Assembly: GCA_964353255.1 (NCBI GenBank)
Contig: CAYGVJ010000003.1
Location: forward strand, 1-64,000
Source of the DNA: VFZS01 sp964353255
GTDB taxonomy: Bacteria > Acidobacteriota > Terriglobia > Bryobacterales > Bryobacteraceae
Direction: 5' to 3'
DNA: 64,000 bases
Part shown: piece after piece, positions 1 to 8,081 of the stretch
How the letters are laid out: each line of letters starts with the position of its first letter
Numbering within the stretch: position 1 is the stretch's first letter
Notes under the pieces: generated by a model
Databases searched by the model: none
What the model was told of the DNA's origin: nothing
What the model saw: only the letters and a program-made list of their open reading frames with translations
Position numbers and translations under genes: made by a program

Positions 1-478
1 TGCTCATCACAAAAGCGTCCCAGCGCCGGCCGTTCAGGGGCAGGTTCGTCATGTCGTTCAGGTTGACGACCGTGCTGACCTCGGTCTTCTCGGTTTCCAC
101 CGCCGCCGTGTTCTCGCTGACGGTCACGGTTTCCACGGTCCCGGAAACCGACAGGGCCAGATCGATCGCGGCCCTTACTCCGACCGCCAGCGTGATACCC
201 GTGCGCACCAAGCTGGCGAAGCCGGATTTCGAGGCCTTGACTTCGTACGGGCCGGGCTGAAGAGCCACCACTTCGTAGCGCCCGGCCTCGTTGGACTGGA
301 CGGTTCGCGCCATATTGGTTTCCACGTTGCGGACAGTCACGTCCGCCTGGGGTATCACCGCACCGCTGGGATCAGTGACCACCCCCTGAATGCTGCCGGT
401 GCCAGCCGAAGCCTGCGGAAAGGCAGGCCTGGTCATCAAGACGCACAACACCACCAGTGAGAAGAATATTCGGTTCGT
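1..478 (-). CDS. TonB-dependent receptor, Oar-like, N-terminal part (runs off window)
   Basis: Read on the minus strand, the frame from 478 stays open to the window edge. It encodes a hydrophobic signal segment ending in a PQASA-type cleavage region, then a carboxypeptidase-regulatory-like beta-sandwich (GSIQGVVTDPSGAVIP, then NEAGRYEVVALQPGPYEV), then the start of a plug-like region (LPLNGRRWDAFV). This is the standard N-terminus of acidobacterial outer-membrane receptors for large substrates. The only in-frame ATG (434-436) would remove most of the signal peptide. A GAAGAGG ribosome site 8 bases upstream points instead to an ACG codon at 476-478, giving NRIFFSLVVLCVL as the signal core. The ACG is either a rare start or a changed ATG. 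The family call is firm; the start is inferred. Confidence 0.75.
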
Positions 479-619
479 AGACTCGCCCTCTTCAAGCAGT
501 CCTCTAGTGTACCCCGGTTGCCGGGCGGCGCGCTGGTCAACTGTCTTGGGAAAAAGCGGCCCGGAAGGTGGGACAAAACCGTCCGCGCAAGCTGAAGCTT
601 ACGCCACTGAGCCGCGTGT

Positions 620-1219
620 CTATTGCTTCCCCGCGGCGCCCGCGCGGAGCTGGCGCGTGAGACGCGCAAAGCGCTCGCCGAAACGGCGCGCTTCCTCCAT
701 TTTCTGCTCGCTTACGCCCTTGTCGGGGGCCCCGGTCGTGGCCTCTGGGCCGAGCGTGCCGTAGCCTTCCGCTTCCACGCCACCGATCACCACGAACCGC
801 ATGACCAGAAACGCGGAGAGAATCGAAAGGCGCGCCAGGTCCTTGCCCATCGAGGGAGCCCCGCCCGTGCAGAAGGCGCCAGCGGTGCGGCCTTCGCCGG
901 TGGTCTTGGCCTTCCACAGGGCTTCGCCGGCGCGATCCAGAAAGCGCTTGGTCTCCGCCGACAGACTTGCCCAGTGCACCGGCGTGCCCACCACGATCCC
1001 GTGGGCGCCCACGATCTCCTCCGGCTTCACCGCGGAGACTTTGCGCAGGGTGGCCTCCACTCCCTCGACGGAGGCGGCGCCCCGCTGCACGGCCTGGGCG
1101 AGCTTCTCCGTGTTCCCCGTCTCGGAATGGTACGCGATCAGAATGCGGGTTGGCTCGGCGGCCGACCCTAGCTGAGTCAGCGCGGCTGCCAACAGCGCTG
1201 GAAGCAAACAGGCTCTCAC
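620..1219 (-). CDS. Exported flavodoxin / WrbA-like FMN protein
   Basis: The protein (199 aa from a GTG start) has a flavodoxin-like fold. The phosphate-binding loop is YHSETGNTEKLA, followed by the 50s-loop motif GTPVHWASLS and a CTGGAPS segment, all typical of the NAD(P)H:quinone oxidoreductase (WrbA) and flavodoxin families that bind FMN. The longer frame opens at 1279, but a GGAGG site lies 7 bases before the GTG at 1217-1219, and that start produces a clean Sec signal peptide (RACLLPALLAAALTQLGSAAE). An exported flavodoxin is unusual because FMN proteins of this fold are normally cytoplasmic. It could alternatively be membrane-anchored. No operon partner is evident; the GH97 gene upstream on the same strand is about 100 bases away. 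Confidence 0.75.
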   Translation of the reverse strand: MRACLLPALLAAALTQLGSAAEPTRILIAYHSETGNTEKLAQAVQRGAASVEGVEATLRKVSAVKPEEIVGAHGIVVGTPVHWASLSAETKRFLDRAGEALWKAKTTGEGRTAGAFCTGGAPSMGKDLARLSILSAFLVMRFVVIGGVEAEGYGTLGPEATTGAPDKGVSEQKMEEARRFGERFARLTRQLRAGAAGKQ

Positions 1220-1319
1220 GATAACGCCTCCGGCCCGGATTTCCCTCCTGGGGTCTTTCGAGCGGAAGTAGTCTACCACATCGAGCGGGCCGTCGGCCGC
1301 GCCCGCGCGATCCCGCTCT

Positions 1320-3185
1320 CTACTTCATGAACCGGCCCACGAAGCCGCCGCCGGAACGCAGGTGGATGTAGAGCGAGTCGCCGCTGCGGGCCGTGAGGTG
1401 TTCGACCTTGACGGCGGCCGGCTCGTCCGTGTCCCGGATCAGCAGGGACTTGTATGAGCCCGGGCCCAGGAACGAAAGGTCCGCGCGGACGGTCTTGGCC
1501 ACCGGGCCGTTGTTGACCGCCAGAAACCAGGTGTCTCCCTTGCGCCGGGCAAAGGCGGCGACGTCCCCGATCTGCGAGATCGGCAGCACCACCGTCTCGT
1601 CCCAGACGCTGGGGATGCTCTTGATCATCTCCGCGGTGGGATTGGCCAGAATGTTGGCCGGATGCGCGGCATAGACCAACAGCGGGGCCGGCAGGAGAAT
1701 GGCGTTGGCGACCTGGTGCGCCCAGGTGGTGTCGGCGAGCTTCCTGCCGCTGAAGTGCGTGGGTGTGTAGTCGGCCAGGCCGGCCAGCATGCGGGTGAAG
1801 GGGAGGGTGACCTCGTGCATGGCGTACGGAGCCCCCATCTCCATGCCGCGAATCCCCTCGACGCCCAACTCGTTGGGGAAGGTGCGCTCCAGGCCGGTGG
1901 GCTTGTTGGCGCCGTGGAAATCGACGATGAGGTGGTGTTCCGCGGCCAGCGTCAGGGTCAGCTCATAGAGGTCGATGACTTCTTTGTGCTCGTGGTCGAA
2001 GAAGTCGATTTTCACCCCGGCGACGCCGGTGCGGCGGCACATCTCGAACATTTCCCGGATGCGCTTCTCGTCCGCGAGTGCACTGCGGCTGCGCCAGATG
2101 ATGATTCTGACTCCCCGTTCGCGGGAGTAGTCCACCAGTTCCTTCAACTGGCTCTCGGGCCACTTGGCCCAGAAACCCTCGAGCAGGTTGTACTCGAAGC
2201 CCAGCTCACCGGCCAGCCTGGAAAACTCCTTCATGCCCTCCAGGGTGTTGTTGCCGCCATCGAGGTAACTCCACAGCGAGCGCCCGGGCTTGGTCCAGTC
2301 GGTCTTGAGACCATTCGGAAACAGCTTCGGGTTCGGCGGCGCGGCGACGTTGTGTACGATGTCGCAGTTGACCAGCGCGTTCAGGTCGGCGCCGATCATG
2401 ACGACCCTCCACGGCGTGGTGATGGTCCCGGTGATGGCCGCGGGCTTGGTCAAGCGCTCGACGTCCTGCGCATACCGGAGCCGAAAAGGGTAGCTGGCGG
2501 GTATGGCATGGCCCAGCCGCGCATGGAGGCTGCCCGCGCCGTCGCCTTGCAACCCCATGCCGCTGTAGTTGCGAAGCCCACCCTCCGTGATCGAGGCGTA
2601 TCCGCCGCTCTGCGGCAGCATGAAGGTCACCGGCGGCGCCAGCCACGCGCCGGGCGCGACCGCCCGGAGAGATTTCCTCTGGTGTTGCGCCTCGTAGTGG
2701 TCCTCCAGGTCGTGGTACCAGAGCGTACTGCCGGCGGGCAGGCGGAAGACGCTGGCCTCGTCGGGCACGCGCGTCCCTTCGCCCGGCACCACGTGGCGGA
2801 AGGCGACGCCGTCATTGTACGCCCGGACTTCCAGCGTGTACGCGGTGCGGGATTTCAGGTGCGTCACCGCAACCTTCACGCCGTTGCAGTTGTCTGTGGC
2901 CGTGGAGTGGGCGCCGTACCAGGGGTAGCTCTCTTTCACCTGATACCGGTCGAGCTTGCCGATTTCAGCGCCCTCAGCGAAGTTGACGCCATCTACGGTG
3001 ATTCCGATGGCCGAAGCCTCGATCACGGGCTTTGCGTTGAAAGTGACGGAGTATTCCAGACGGGCCTTGCCGCCGGCTGACAGCAGGAACTGCACGCGCC
3101 CGTCCGGGCTGGCCACGGTTACATCTTCCGCGGCCAGGAGGGGAACGGACAGGCACAATAAGACGGGAAAGATTCGAGTGCACAT
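1320..3185 (-). CDS. GH97 family glycoside hydrolase (alpha-galactosidase/alpha-glucosidase type)
   Basis: This 621-residue exported enzyme has a Sec signal (FPVLLCLSVPLLAAE), an N-terminal GH97 beta-sandwich (SPDGRVQFLL, then YNDGVAFRHVVP), a TIM barrel (LKTDWTKPGRSLWSYLDGG) and a C-terminal sandwich. The barrel strand GVKIDFFDHEH places Asp near residue 394, where retaining GH97 enzymes have their nucleophile. A Glu at about 443-449 (GVEGIRGMEMG) is a candidate acid/base. The nucleophile pattern suggests a retaining alpha-galactosidase rather than inverting SusB-type alpha-glucosidase, but the substrate is not proven. AGGAG lies 8 bases before the ATG. It follows the receptor at 3236-6697 on the same strand, separated by a 13-bp-stem hairpin, so the two probably share a transcript. 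Confidence 0.88.
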   Translation of the reverse strand: MCTRIFPVLLCLSVPLLAAEDVTVASPDGRVQFLLSAGGKARLEYSVTFNAKPVIEASAIGITVDGVNFAEGAEIGKLDRYQVKESYPWYGAHSTATDNCNGVKVAVTHLKSRTAYTLEVRAYNDGVAFRHVVPGEGTRVPDEASVFRLPAGSTLWYHDLEDHYEAQHQRKSLRAVAPGAWLAPPVTFMLPQSGGYASITEGGLRNYSGMGLQGDGAGSLHARLGHAIPASYPFRLRYAQDVERLTKPAAITGTITTPWRVVMIGADLNALVNCDIVHNVAAPPNPKLFPNGLKTDWTKPGRSLWSYLDGGNNTLEGMKEFSRLAGELGFEYNLLEGFWAKWPESQLKELVDYSRERGVRIIIWRSRSALADEKRIREMFEMCRRTGVAGVKIDFFDHEHKEVIDLYELTLTLAAEHHLIVDFHGANKPTGLERTFPNELGVEGIRGMEMGAPYAMHEVTLPFTRMLAGLADYTPTHFSGRKLADTTWAHQVANAILLPAPLLVYAAHPANILANPTAEMIKSIPSVWDETVVLPISQIGDVAAFARRKGDTWFLAVNNGPVAKTVRADLSFLGPGSYKSLLIRDTDEPAAVKVEHLTARSGDSLYIHLRSGGGFVGRFMK

Positions 3186-3197
3186 TTATGTTCTCCT

Positions 3198-3227
3198 GTT
3201 GGGGGCCGGGCAGACCCGGCCCCCAAC
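3198..3227 (-). terminator. Strong hairpin between receptor and GH97 genes
   Basis: A perfect 13-bp inverted repeat (GTTGGGGGCCGGG against CCCGGCCCCCAAC) with a 4-base loop follows the receptor stop codon and precedes the GH97 ribosome site. There is no T-run. It may be a partial terminator or an mRNA 3' stabiliser that sets the ratio of receptor to enzyme. Confidence 0.55.
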
Positions 3228-3235
3228 AACACAGT

Positions 3236-6200
3236 TTAGAACCGGAACCGCAGGGACACTTGCATCACCCTCGGCGAGCGGGCAGCGGTGGCCGTGCCGA
3301 ACAGGCCGTTGACCTGTTTCCCGGTTAGATCGAACTGCGCGCTGGTGTTCACGCTTGAGAACTGCGTGTGGTTGAACACGTTGTAGAACTCCCAACGGAA
3401 TTGCAGTACGCGTTGTTCGCTCTTTACGGGGAAGTTCTTGAACAGCGTCACGTCCCAGTTGTTCCGCCCGGGTCCCCGGATTACATCCTTCGGTGCGTTG
3501 CCGATTTCGTTCATCCCCGGTCGCTTGAACACGGTCGTATCGAACCATCGCAACATGGTCCGCTCTCCGTGCGGCAGTTGAGCCTTGCCGGTTACGATGA
3601 TCCGCTGGCCGTCGCCACCGCCGGTCTGGTCAGTCCCATCGGTAGTGGAAAAGCTGACTCCGCTCGGCATCCCGCTGGCAAACATGGTGATGCCGGAAAC
3701 CTGCCAGTTATCGAAGACCCAGCGCGTGACGGGACTCGCCAATACCTTGCTGAGCGCAGGGAGGTTGTACGTGTAGGTCAGCACCAACTTGTGGGTCTGA
3801 TCGGTGCCGTTCTTCCCGTAGTTCCACGCCCGGTAGTTCAGGAACATCGGCGGGCCTCCCCAATCCATCCACTTGGACCAGGTCCAGCCCACTCCGAAGT
3901 CGAGCCCGCTGACAAACCGCCGGCTGGCCGTGACCTCCAACGCATGATAGCTTGAGCTGCTCGAAGCGTCGTTGTAGGTCAGGGTGCCGTAACCCGGGTA
4001 CGTCCGGAGGAAATTGTCGGGGTACGGCTTGTTGCTGTTGGTCGGGTCCAGGTTCTGAGTCAGGAAGCGCGCTCCATAAGCCAGCGTGTTCAAGTTGCGA
4101 CTGGTCGTCAGATGCCGGCCGAGCGTGGAAACATACCTCGTTTCCACTACGGTCCCCAAGCCGATGTGCTGCTGGATTCCAAGGGTGATGTTGTAATTCC
4201 CGGGCTGCTTGGTGTACTTATCCCACCCGCTGGCATTGCCCGGGAACAGCACGCCGGAAGCGCTCAGGAACGTGTCCAGACTCCCGTAGTAGAGGACGGG
4301 GTTGTACGCAACCGGCGGCTGGTTGGACGCCGGCTCATTCCGGATCAGTTGGTTGAACATCCCGAATCCGAGGCGGACGGCTGTCTTGCCGTTTCCGAAC
4401 ACGTCCCAGGCCAGCCCGAAGCGGGGCTGGAGCAACTGCTTGGGAACAACGAAGAAGGCCTTGGGATAGTTCGAGTCTCTGGACGTTACCATCCCGTTGG
4501 CCGGGTCGCCTGAGCCGGTGACGTAGGCTCCGATGAGGGCCGCCGGAGCGGTCTGCCCATTCAGGGGATTCAAGGCCAGCCGCTTGCCGCCGACCAGGAC
4601 TGGCTGGTAGAGCACCGGCGCTTTGGTGCGGCTATAGCGCTCCCAGGCCCAGGAGGCCGTGTTGCCGTCCAATTGCCGATAGGGAGGGCCCCAGGCCACG
4701 CGCAGCCCCAGCTCGAGGGTCAGCCGCCGCGTCGCTCTCCAGGAATCCTGCACATACCAGTCGATGTTGTAGTTGTCCGCCTGGGGCCGGAGCCTCGTGG
4801 TCGGCTCCGTGTAGGACGTGAAGTTCCCCAGCATGGCATTCCCAAAGGGGTGGCCGGAATCGTTTGCATTGTTGGTGTCGCGGTTGAAACTGAAGCTGCC
4901 CATCCAGGTCTGGTTCCAGCCTGGGACCGAGATCATCACGTCTCTTTCAAAGTAGAAGCCGGCCTTGAAGGTGTGGCCGCCGCGGGTCGCGGTAAGCCCG
5001 TCGCCGAGCGTGTACCCGCTGTCGATCCGGTGCGCCGGATACCGCCCCCCCCAGTAACCGCCAAAATCGGTGGAGCTGCTGATCGCGCCGGTGAAGGTAG
5101 CCTGCGGGATAATGTCGTTCGGATTGACTTCCGGGTGCCACTGCCCCGCGGTGAACCCGATTTTGGAGCGCTGGATCTTCGCCAGCTCGTCCGGCGGCGC
5201 GAGCGGATGGTTGAGGAAAACGCGCTTCGCGGTGGCGTTGAACTCGTTGACCATGTTTGGATTGATGACCCGCGTGTAGTTCACCACGCCGCTCCTGGTC
5301 AGGAATTCGAGCGAGTCCAAGGCCATGGGCCAGGCCGCGAAACCGCCGGAACCGTTCCATCCATACACCGAATTGCCCCAGATCATTCCGCGAAAATACA
5401 GCGAGTCCCTGTCGGTGGCCCGGTAGTCCACCCGGAACACGTGCTGGAGTTTCGCCAACTCGAGGCTCTCCTGCCACTCGTAGTTGTAAGTGCCCTTCGT
5501 GAGGTCCCGGTTAAACTGGTTCGGCAACGCGAACACCTTGAGCAAGGCTTGCCCGCTCTTGTTGATCCGGTTCGTCGGGATGACGTTCCCGGCGAACGCC
5601 GCGCCATTCGCCAGCGGGTCCTTGACTACGATGAGCTTCCCGGCCGAGTCGAGCGACTGCGAGAAATTCCCGAGGCGTTCCTCCGCCGTGGGCATGGTGT
5701 ACTTCGCCAGAGATGTTGGACGAGGAAACCAGCCGGGATTCCTTTCCACCTGGTAGAAGAAGAAGAGCTTCTCCCGGCTCGCATTGAACAGCCTGGGAAT
5801 CGCAACAGGACCGCCCAGGGTCAACCCTTCGGTGACGTAGCGGTACTTTTCCTTCGGCCTGCCGCTTTGGTTGTTGAAGAAGTTGGTGGCGTTGAACATC
5901 TCGTGGCGCTTGTACCAGTAGACCGACCCATGGTAGTCCGTGGTTCCGCCCTTGGTGATGATGTTGATCATCGCGCCGCCGGCGCGGCCATACTCCGCCT
6001 GGTAGTTGTTCAGCAGGATCTTCACCTCGGCGGCCGAGTCGAAGTTTGCGTAAATCACGTGGGAGCCCGAGCTGCCCAGGTCGGTTGCCGGCGCTCCATC
6101 GAGGGTCACGGTGTTGGAGCTGCTGGCGAGCCCGTTGATCGCCGGGGTGCCGACGTTGGACCAGGTCCCTCCGACCGCCTCCACCGGGTCCCGCGTTTCG

Positions 6201-6697
6201 ACGCCCGGCAGCAGGTTCAGCATGCCCACCACGTCGCGGCCGCGCTGCGCCAGAGTGTCCAGTTGCCTGGTGGTCAACAGGGCGGAGCCTTCCGCGCTGG
6301 CGGTCTGCACGTTCGCTCCTTCCGCTGTTACGGTTACTGTTTCGGTCAGCGAACCGATGGCCAACTGAATCGTGCCCAACGACAGCCGCTCGTTGGCCGT
6401 CAACTGGTTCCCGGTTCTCTGAAACGTTTGAAAGCCCTTGCTCTCCACCTTGACGGTGTAGGCGCCGGGCAGCACGGCGAGGAAGATAAAGCTGCCCGCC
6501 ACGTCCGTGCTGGCGGTTCGCTGGGCCGCCGTGCCTTCGTTGATCAGGGTCACCGCGGCCTGCGCGATAACCTGTCCCGTAGGATCGGTCACCGTGCCGG
6601 CAATGGTCCCCGTGATAGTTTGTGCGAAGGCCCCGCCGGCGACGCAGATCAGCACGACCACCGCCAGGGCCAGTCGGGAGGCAAGTCTCATGTTCAT
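3236..6697 (-). CDS. TonB-dependent receptor, Oar-like
   Basis: This outer-membrane receptor of about 1,153 aa has a signal peptide (RLASRLALAVVVLICVAGGAFAQ), a carboxypeptidase-regulatory-like domain (TITGTIAGTVTDPTGQVIAQ), a TonB plug (TLDGAPATDLGSS, then EYGRAGGAMINIITKGGT) and a large beta-barrel. It ends in VSLRFRF, with the terminal Phe expected of an outer-membrane protein. The frame opens with a GTG at 6706, but AAAGGTG lies 6 bases before the ATG at 6695-6697, which I prefer. It is probably transcribed from the 6876-6904 promoter through a leader of about 170 bases and followed by the GH97 gene, suggesting import of the oligosaccharides that enzyme handles. No SusD-like gene is present. 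Confidence 0.92.
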   Translation of the reverse strand: MNMRLASRLALAVVVLICVAGGAFAQTITGTIAGTVTDPTGQVIAQAAVTLINEGTAAQRTASTDVAGSFIFLAVLPGAYTVKVESKGFQTFQRTGNQLTANERLSLGTIQLAIGSLTETVTVTAEGANVQTASAEGSALLTTRQLDTLAQRGRDVVGMLNLLPGVETRDPVEAVGGTWSNVGTPAINGLASSSNTVTLDGAPATDLGSSGSHVIYANFDSAAEVKILLNNYQAEYGRAGGAMINIITKGGTTDYHGSVYWYKRHEMFNATNFFNNQSGRPKEKYRYVTEGLTLGGPVAIPRLFNASREKLFFFYQVERNPGWFPRPTSLAKYTMPTAEERLGNFSQSLDSAGKLIVVKDPLANGAAFAGNVIPTNRINKSGQALLKVFALPNQFNRDLTKGTYNYEWQESLELAKLQHVFRVDYRATDRDSLYFRGMIWGNSVYGWNGSGGFAAWPMALDSLEFLTRSGVVNYTRVINPNMVNEFNATAKRVFLNHPLAPPDELAKIQRSKIGFTAGQWHPEVNPNDIIPQATFTGAISSSTDFGGYWGGRYPAHRIDSGYTLGDGLTATRGGHTFKAGFYFERDVMISVPGWNQTWMGSFSFNRDTNNANDSGHPFGNAMLGNFTSYTEPTTRLRPQADNYNIDWYVQDSWRATRRLTLELGLRVAWGPPYRQLDGNTASWAWERYSRTKAPVLYQPVLVGGKRLALNPLNGQTAPAALIGAYVTGSGDPANGMVTSRDSNYPKAFFVVPKQLLQPRFGLAWDVFGNGKTAVRLGFGMFNQLIRNEPASNQPPVAYNPVLYYGSLDTFLSASGVLFPGNASGWDKYTKQPGNYNITLGIQQHIGLGTVVETRYVSTLGRHLTTSRNLNTLAYGARFLTQNLDPTNSNKPYPDNFLRTYPGYGTLTYNDASSSSSYHALEVTASRRFVSGLDFGVGWTWSKWMDWGGPPMFLNYRAWNYGKNGTDQTHKLVLTYTYNLPALSKVLASPVTRWVFDNWQVSGITMFASGMPSGVSFSTTDGTDQTGGGDGQRIIVTGKAQLPHGERTMLRWFDTTVFKRPGMNEIGNAPKDVIRGPGRNNWDVTLFKNFPVKSEQRVLQFRWEFYNVFNHTQFSSVNTSAQFDLTGKQVNGLFGTATAARSPRVMQVSLRFRF

Positions 6698-6726
6698 AGC
6701 TTTCACCTTTCTGGATCAGTCAGTTT

Positions 6727-6752
6727 GGGGGCGGCCACGCACAGCCGCCCCC
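6727..6752 (-). other. Leader hairpin in 5' UTR of receptor mRNA
   Basis: GGGGGCGGC and GCCGCCCCC form a perfect 9-bp stem with an 8-base loop, between the promoter and the ribosome site of the 6697 receptor. Its role is unknown; attenuation or mRNA stability is possible. Confidence 0.4.
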
Positions 6753-6875
6753 GTCACAACCATGGGCCTGAGCTTTTCAGGCGCCAGACTCTAGCCGCAA
6801 GCTCCCGGCCGGGGCCCTGTCCTCCAGGGAGGAATTCGCAGGGTGCATTCCCACCCGAGACTCAGCAGTGGGCCT

Positions 6876-6904
6876 ATTATAGTGGCGGCCACGGAATTTG
6901 TCAA
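6876..6904 (-). promoter_or_regulatory. Near-perfect sigma-70 promoter for the 6697 receptor
   Basis: On the minus strand, TTGACA (6904-6899) and TATAAT (6881-6876) are separated by exactly 17 bases. Both boxes match the sigma-70 consensus in full. The 26-bp repeat at 6924-6949 lies 19 bases upstream of the -35 box. The rest of the gene-free stretch 6698-7055 holds the leader hairpin (6727-6752) and a short GC-rich inverted repeat near 6990-7005 downstream of the FGE-like gene. Confidence 0.85.
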
Positions 6905-6923
6905 TACTCCCTCCCGCCTGCGA

Positions 6924-6949
6924 TCTTGAGCGATCACTATAGCGGTACA
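6924..6949. repeat. 26-bp regulatory repeat, copy 1
   Basis: The core AGCGATCACTATAGCGGTAC, preceded by TCTTG, recurs at 9223-9248 with 25 of 26 bases identical. It contains a direct repeat of AGCGRT/AGCGGT with a 12-bp period. It lies 19 bp upstream of the -35 box of the 6697 receptor promoter, in inverted orientation relative to copy 2. It is a probable activator site for two receptor operons. Confidence 0.65.
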
Positions 6950-7055
6950 TGCAAAACGCCGGGGAGGCACCCTCCGCCTCGATCCCCGACCGGCCCTGCG
7001 GCCGGACGAGCCAACGTTTGGTTGAGCTTACGATCGGTCGAGCGCCGCGAACGCT

Positions 7056-7931
7056 TCACCTTGGGCGTGTTTCCCGCACACACCGAAAGCCGATGTGGCG
7101 GTACCGGGCGCTGGGACGCTCTCTGAACCGGCTGGACACCCGCAGGAACCACAGGTACTTGTACCAGGAACCGCCGCGCAAGACGCGGCATTCGCCTTTT
7201 GCGGGACCGCGCGGATCCACGGCGGGACTCTTGGGGAACTCGGTGTAGTAGTCGTCCTGGTGCCAGTCCTGGCACCACTCCCAGACGTTCCCCAGCACGT
7301 CGTACAAGCCCCACGCGTTCGGCAACTTCCCCCCCACTGGGTGAGTCTGATCGCCGGAGTTGCGGCCGTACCAGGCAATTGCGTCCAGGCTCCCGTAATA
7401 CTCTCCGGCCGTCCCCGCCCGCGCCGCGTACTCCCACTCGGCCTCGGTCGGCAGCCGGTAGCGGTAGCCGTCATTGCGCCCATTCAGGTTTGCCAGAAAC
7501 TCTTGAACGTCGTTCCAGCTCACCTGTTCCACGGGCCGGTCTGCTCCCTTGAAGTCGCTGGGGTTACTCTCCATCATCGCTTCCCATTGCGCCTGCGTCA
7601 CTTCGTACTTGCCAATCTGAAAGCCCTTCGTGATCCGCACCGGGTGCGCGGGTTTCTCGTCGTCCCCGCACTGGCTGTCCCCCGGCGAGCAACCCATCTG
7701 GAACTCTCCTGGAGGGATGGGCACAAATTCCCACCGTGGCAGCTCTGCCGGAAGCCGTCGGGGCGGTTCCCCCGCCCGCTTCTCCGCCCCAGCCTGGACT
7801 GGCGGGACCACGGCATGGGCGGCGTCTCCGGCTCGCAGCCGCGGCTCAACTGCCGGCGAGAGAGAGCAGTCGATCCACAACAGTGCTGCGACCAGACTCA
7901 GTTTTTGAAACAGAGCTCTCTGCTGCTGCAT
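7056..7931 (-). CDS. Exported FGE/SUMF1-fold protein lacking the catalytic cysteine motif
   Basis: After a signal-like N-terminus, residues from about 60 onward show the formylglycine-generating-enzyme fold: FVPIPPGEFQMGC, KYEVTQAQWEAMM, RYRLPTEAEWEYAARAG, LGNVWEWCQDW, RGGSW and IGFRC. True FGE carries two active-site Cys shortly after RGGSY; here that stretch reads WYKYLWFLRVSSR with no Cys. Sulfatase activation is therefore unlikely. Proteins of this fold also serve as C-type-lectin-like or other non-oxidase domains, and no sulfatase gene lies nearby. The function is unknown. The neighbouring receptor promoter region starts immediately downstream. Confidence 0.8.
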   Translation of the reverse strand: MQQQRALFQKLSLVAALLWIDCSLSPAVEPRLRAGDAAHAVVPPVQAGAEKRAGEPPRRLPAELPRWEFVPIPPGEFQMGCSPGDSQCGDDEKPAHPVRITKGFQIGKYEVTQAQWEAMMESNPSDFKGADRPVEQVSWNDVQEFLANLNGRNDGYRYRLPTEAEWEYAARAGTAGEYYGSLDAIAWYGRNSGDQTHPVGGKLPNAWGLYDVLGNVWEWCQDWHQDDYYTEFPKSPAVDPRGPAKGECRVLRGGSWYKYLWFLRVSSRFRERPSARYRHIGFRCVRETRPR

Positions 7932-8081
7932 GGCGCCTCGAAAACGATCGCGGGCATGGCCGGATACCCTCTTGGGCCCCGATCAGCCCATAGCATACAG
8001 CAGACTGCCTTGCCTCGGGCGCTCCCGCACAGCGCCCGCCAGCGATATAATCACCAGCAGCCTACCCAGGCGCGCCGAACC

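Noticed and set aside
434..436. ATG as start of the first receptor gene
   Set aside because: It would remove most of the signal peptide and lacks a ribosome site at proper distance.
4673..7126. 817-codon plus-strand frame antisense to the receptor gene
   Set aside because: It lies opposite a clear receptor, has no signal, motif or ribosome site, and its Arg/Gly/Val-rich composition is that of the complement of GC-rich codons.
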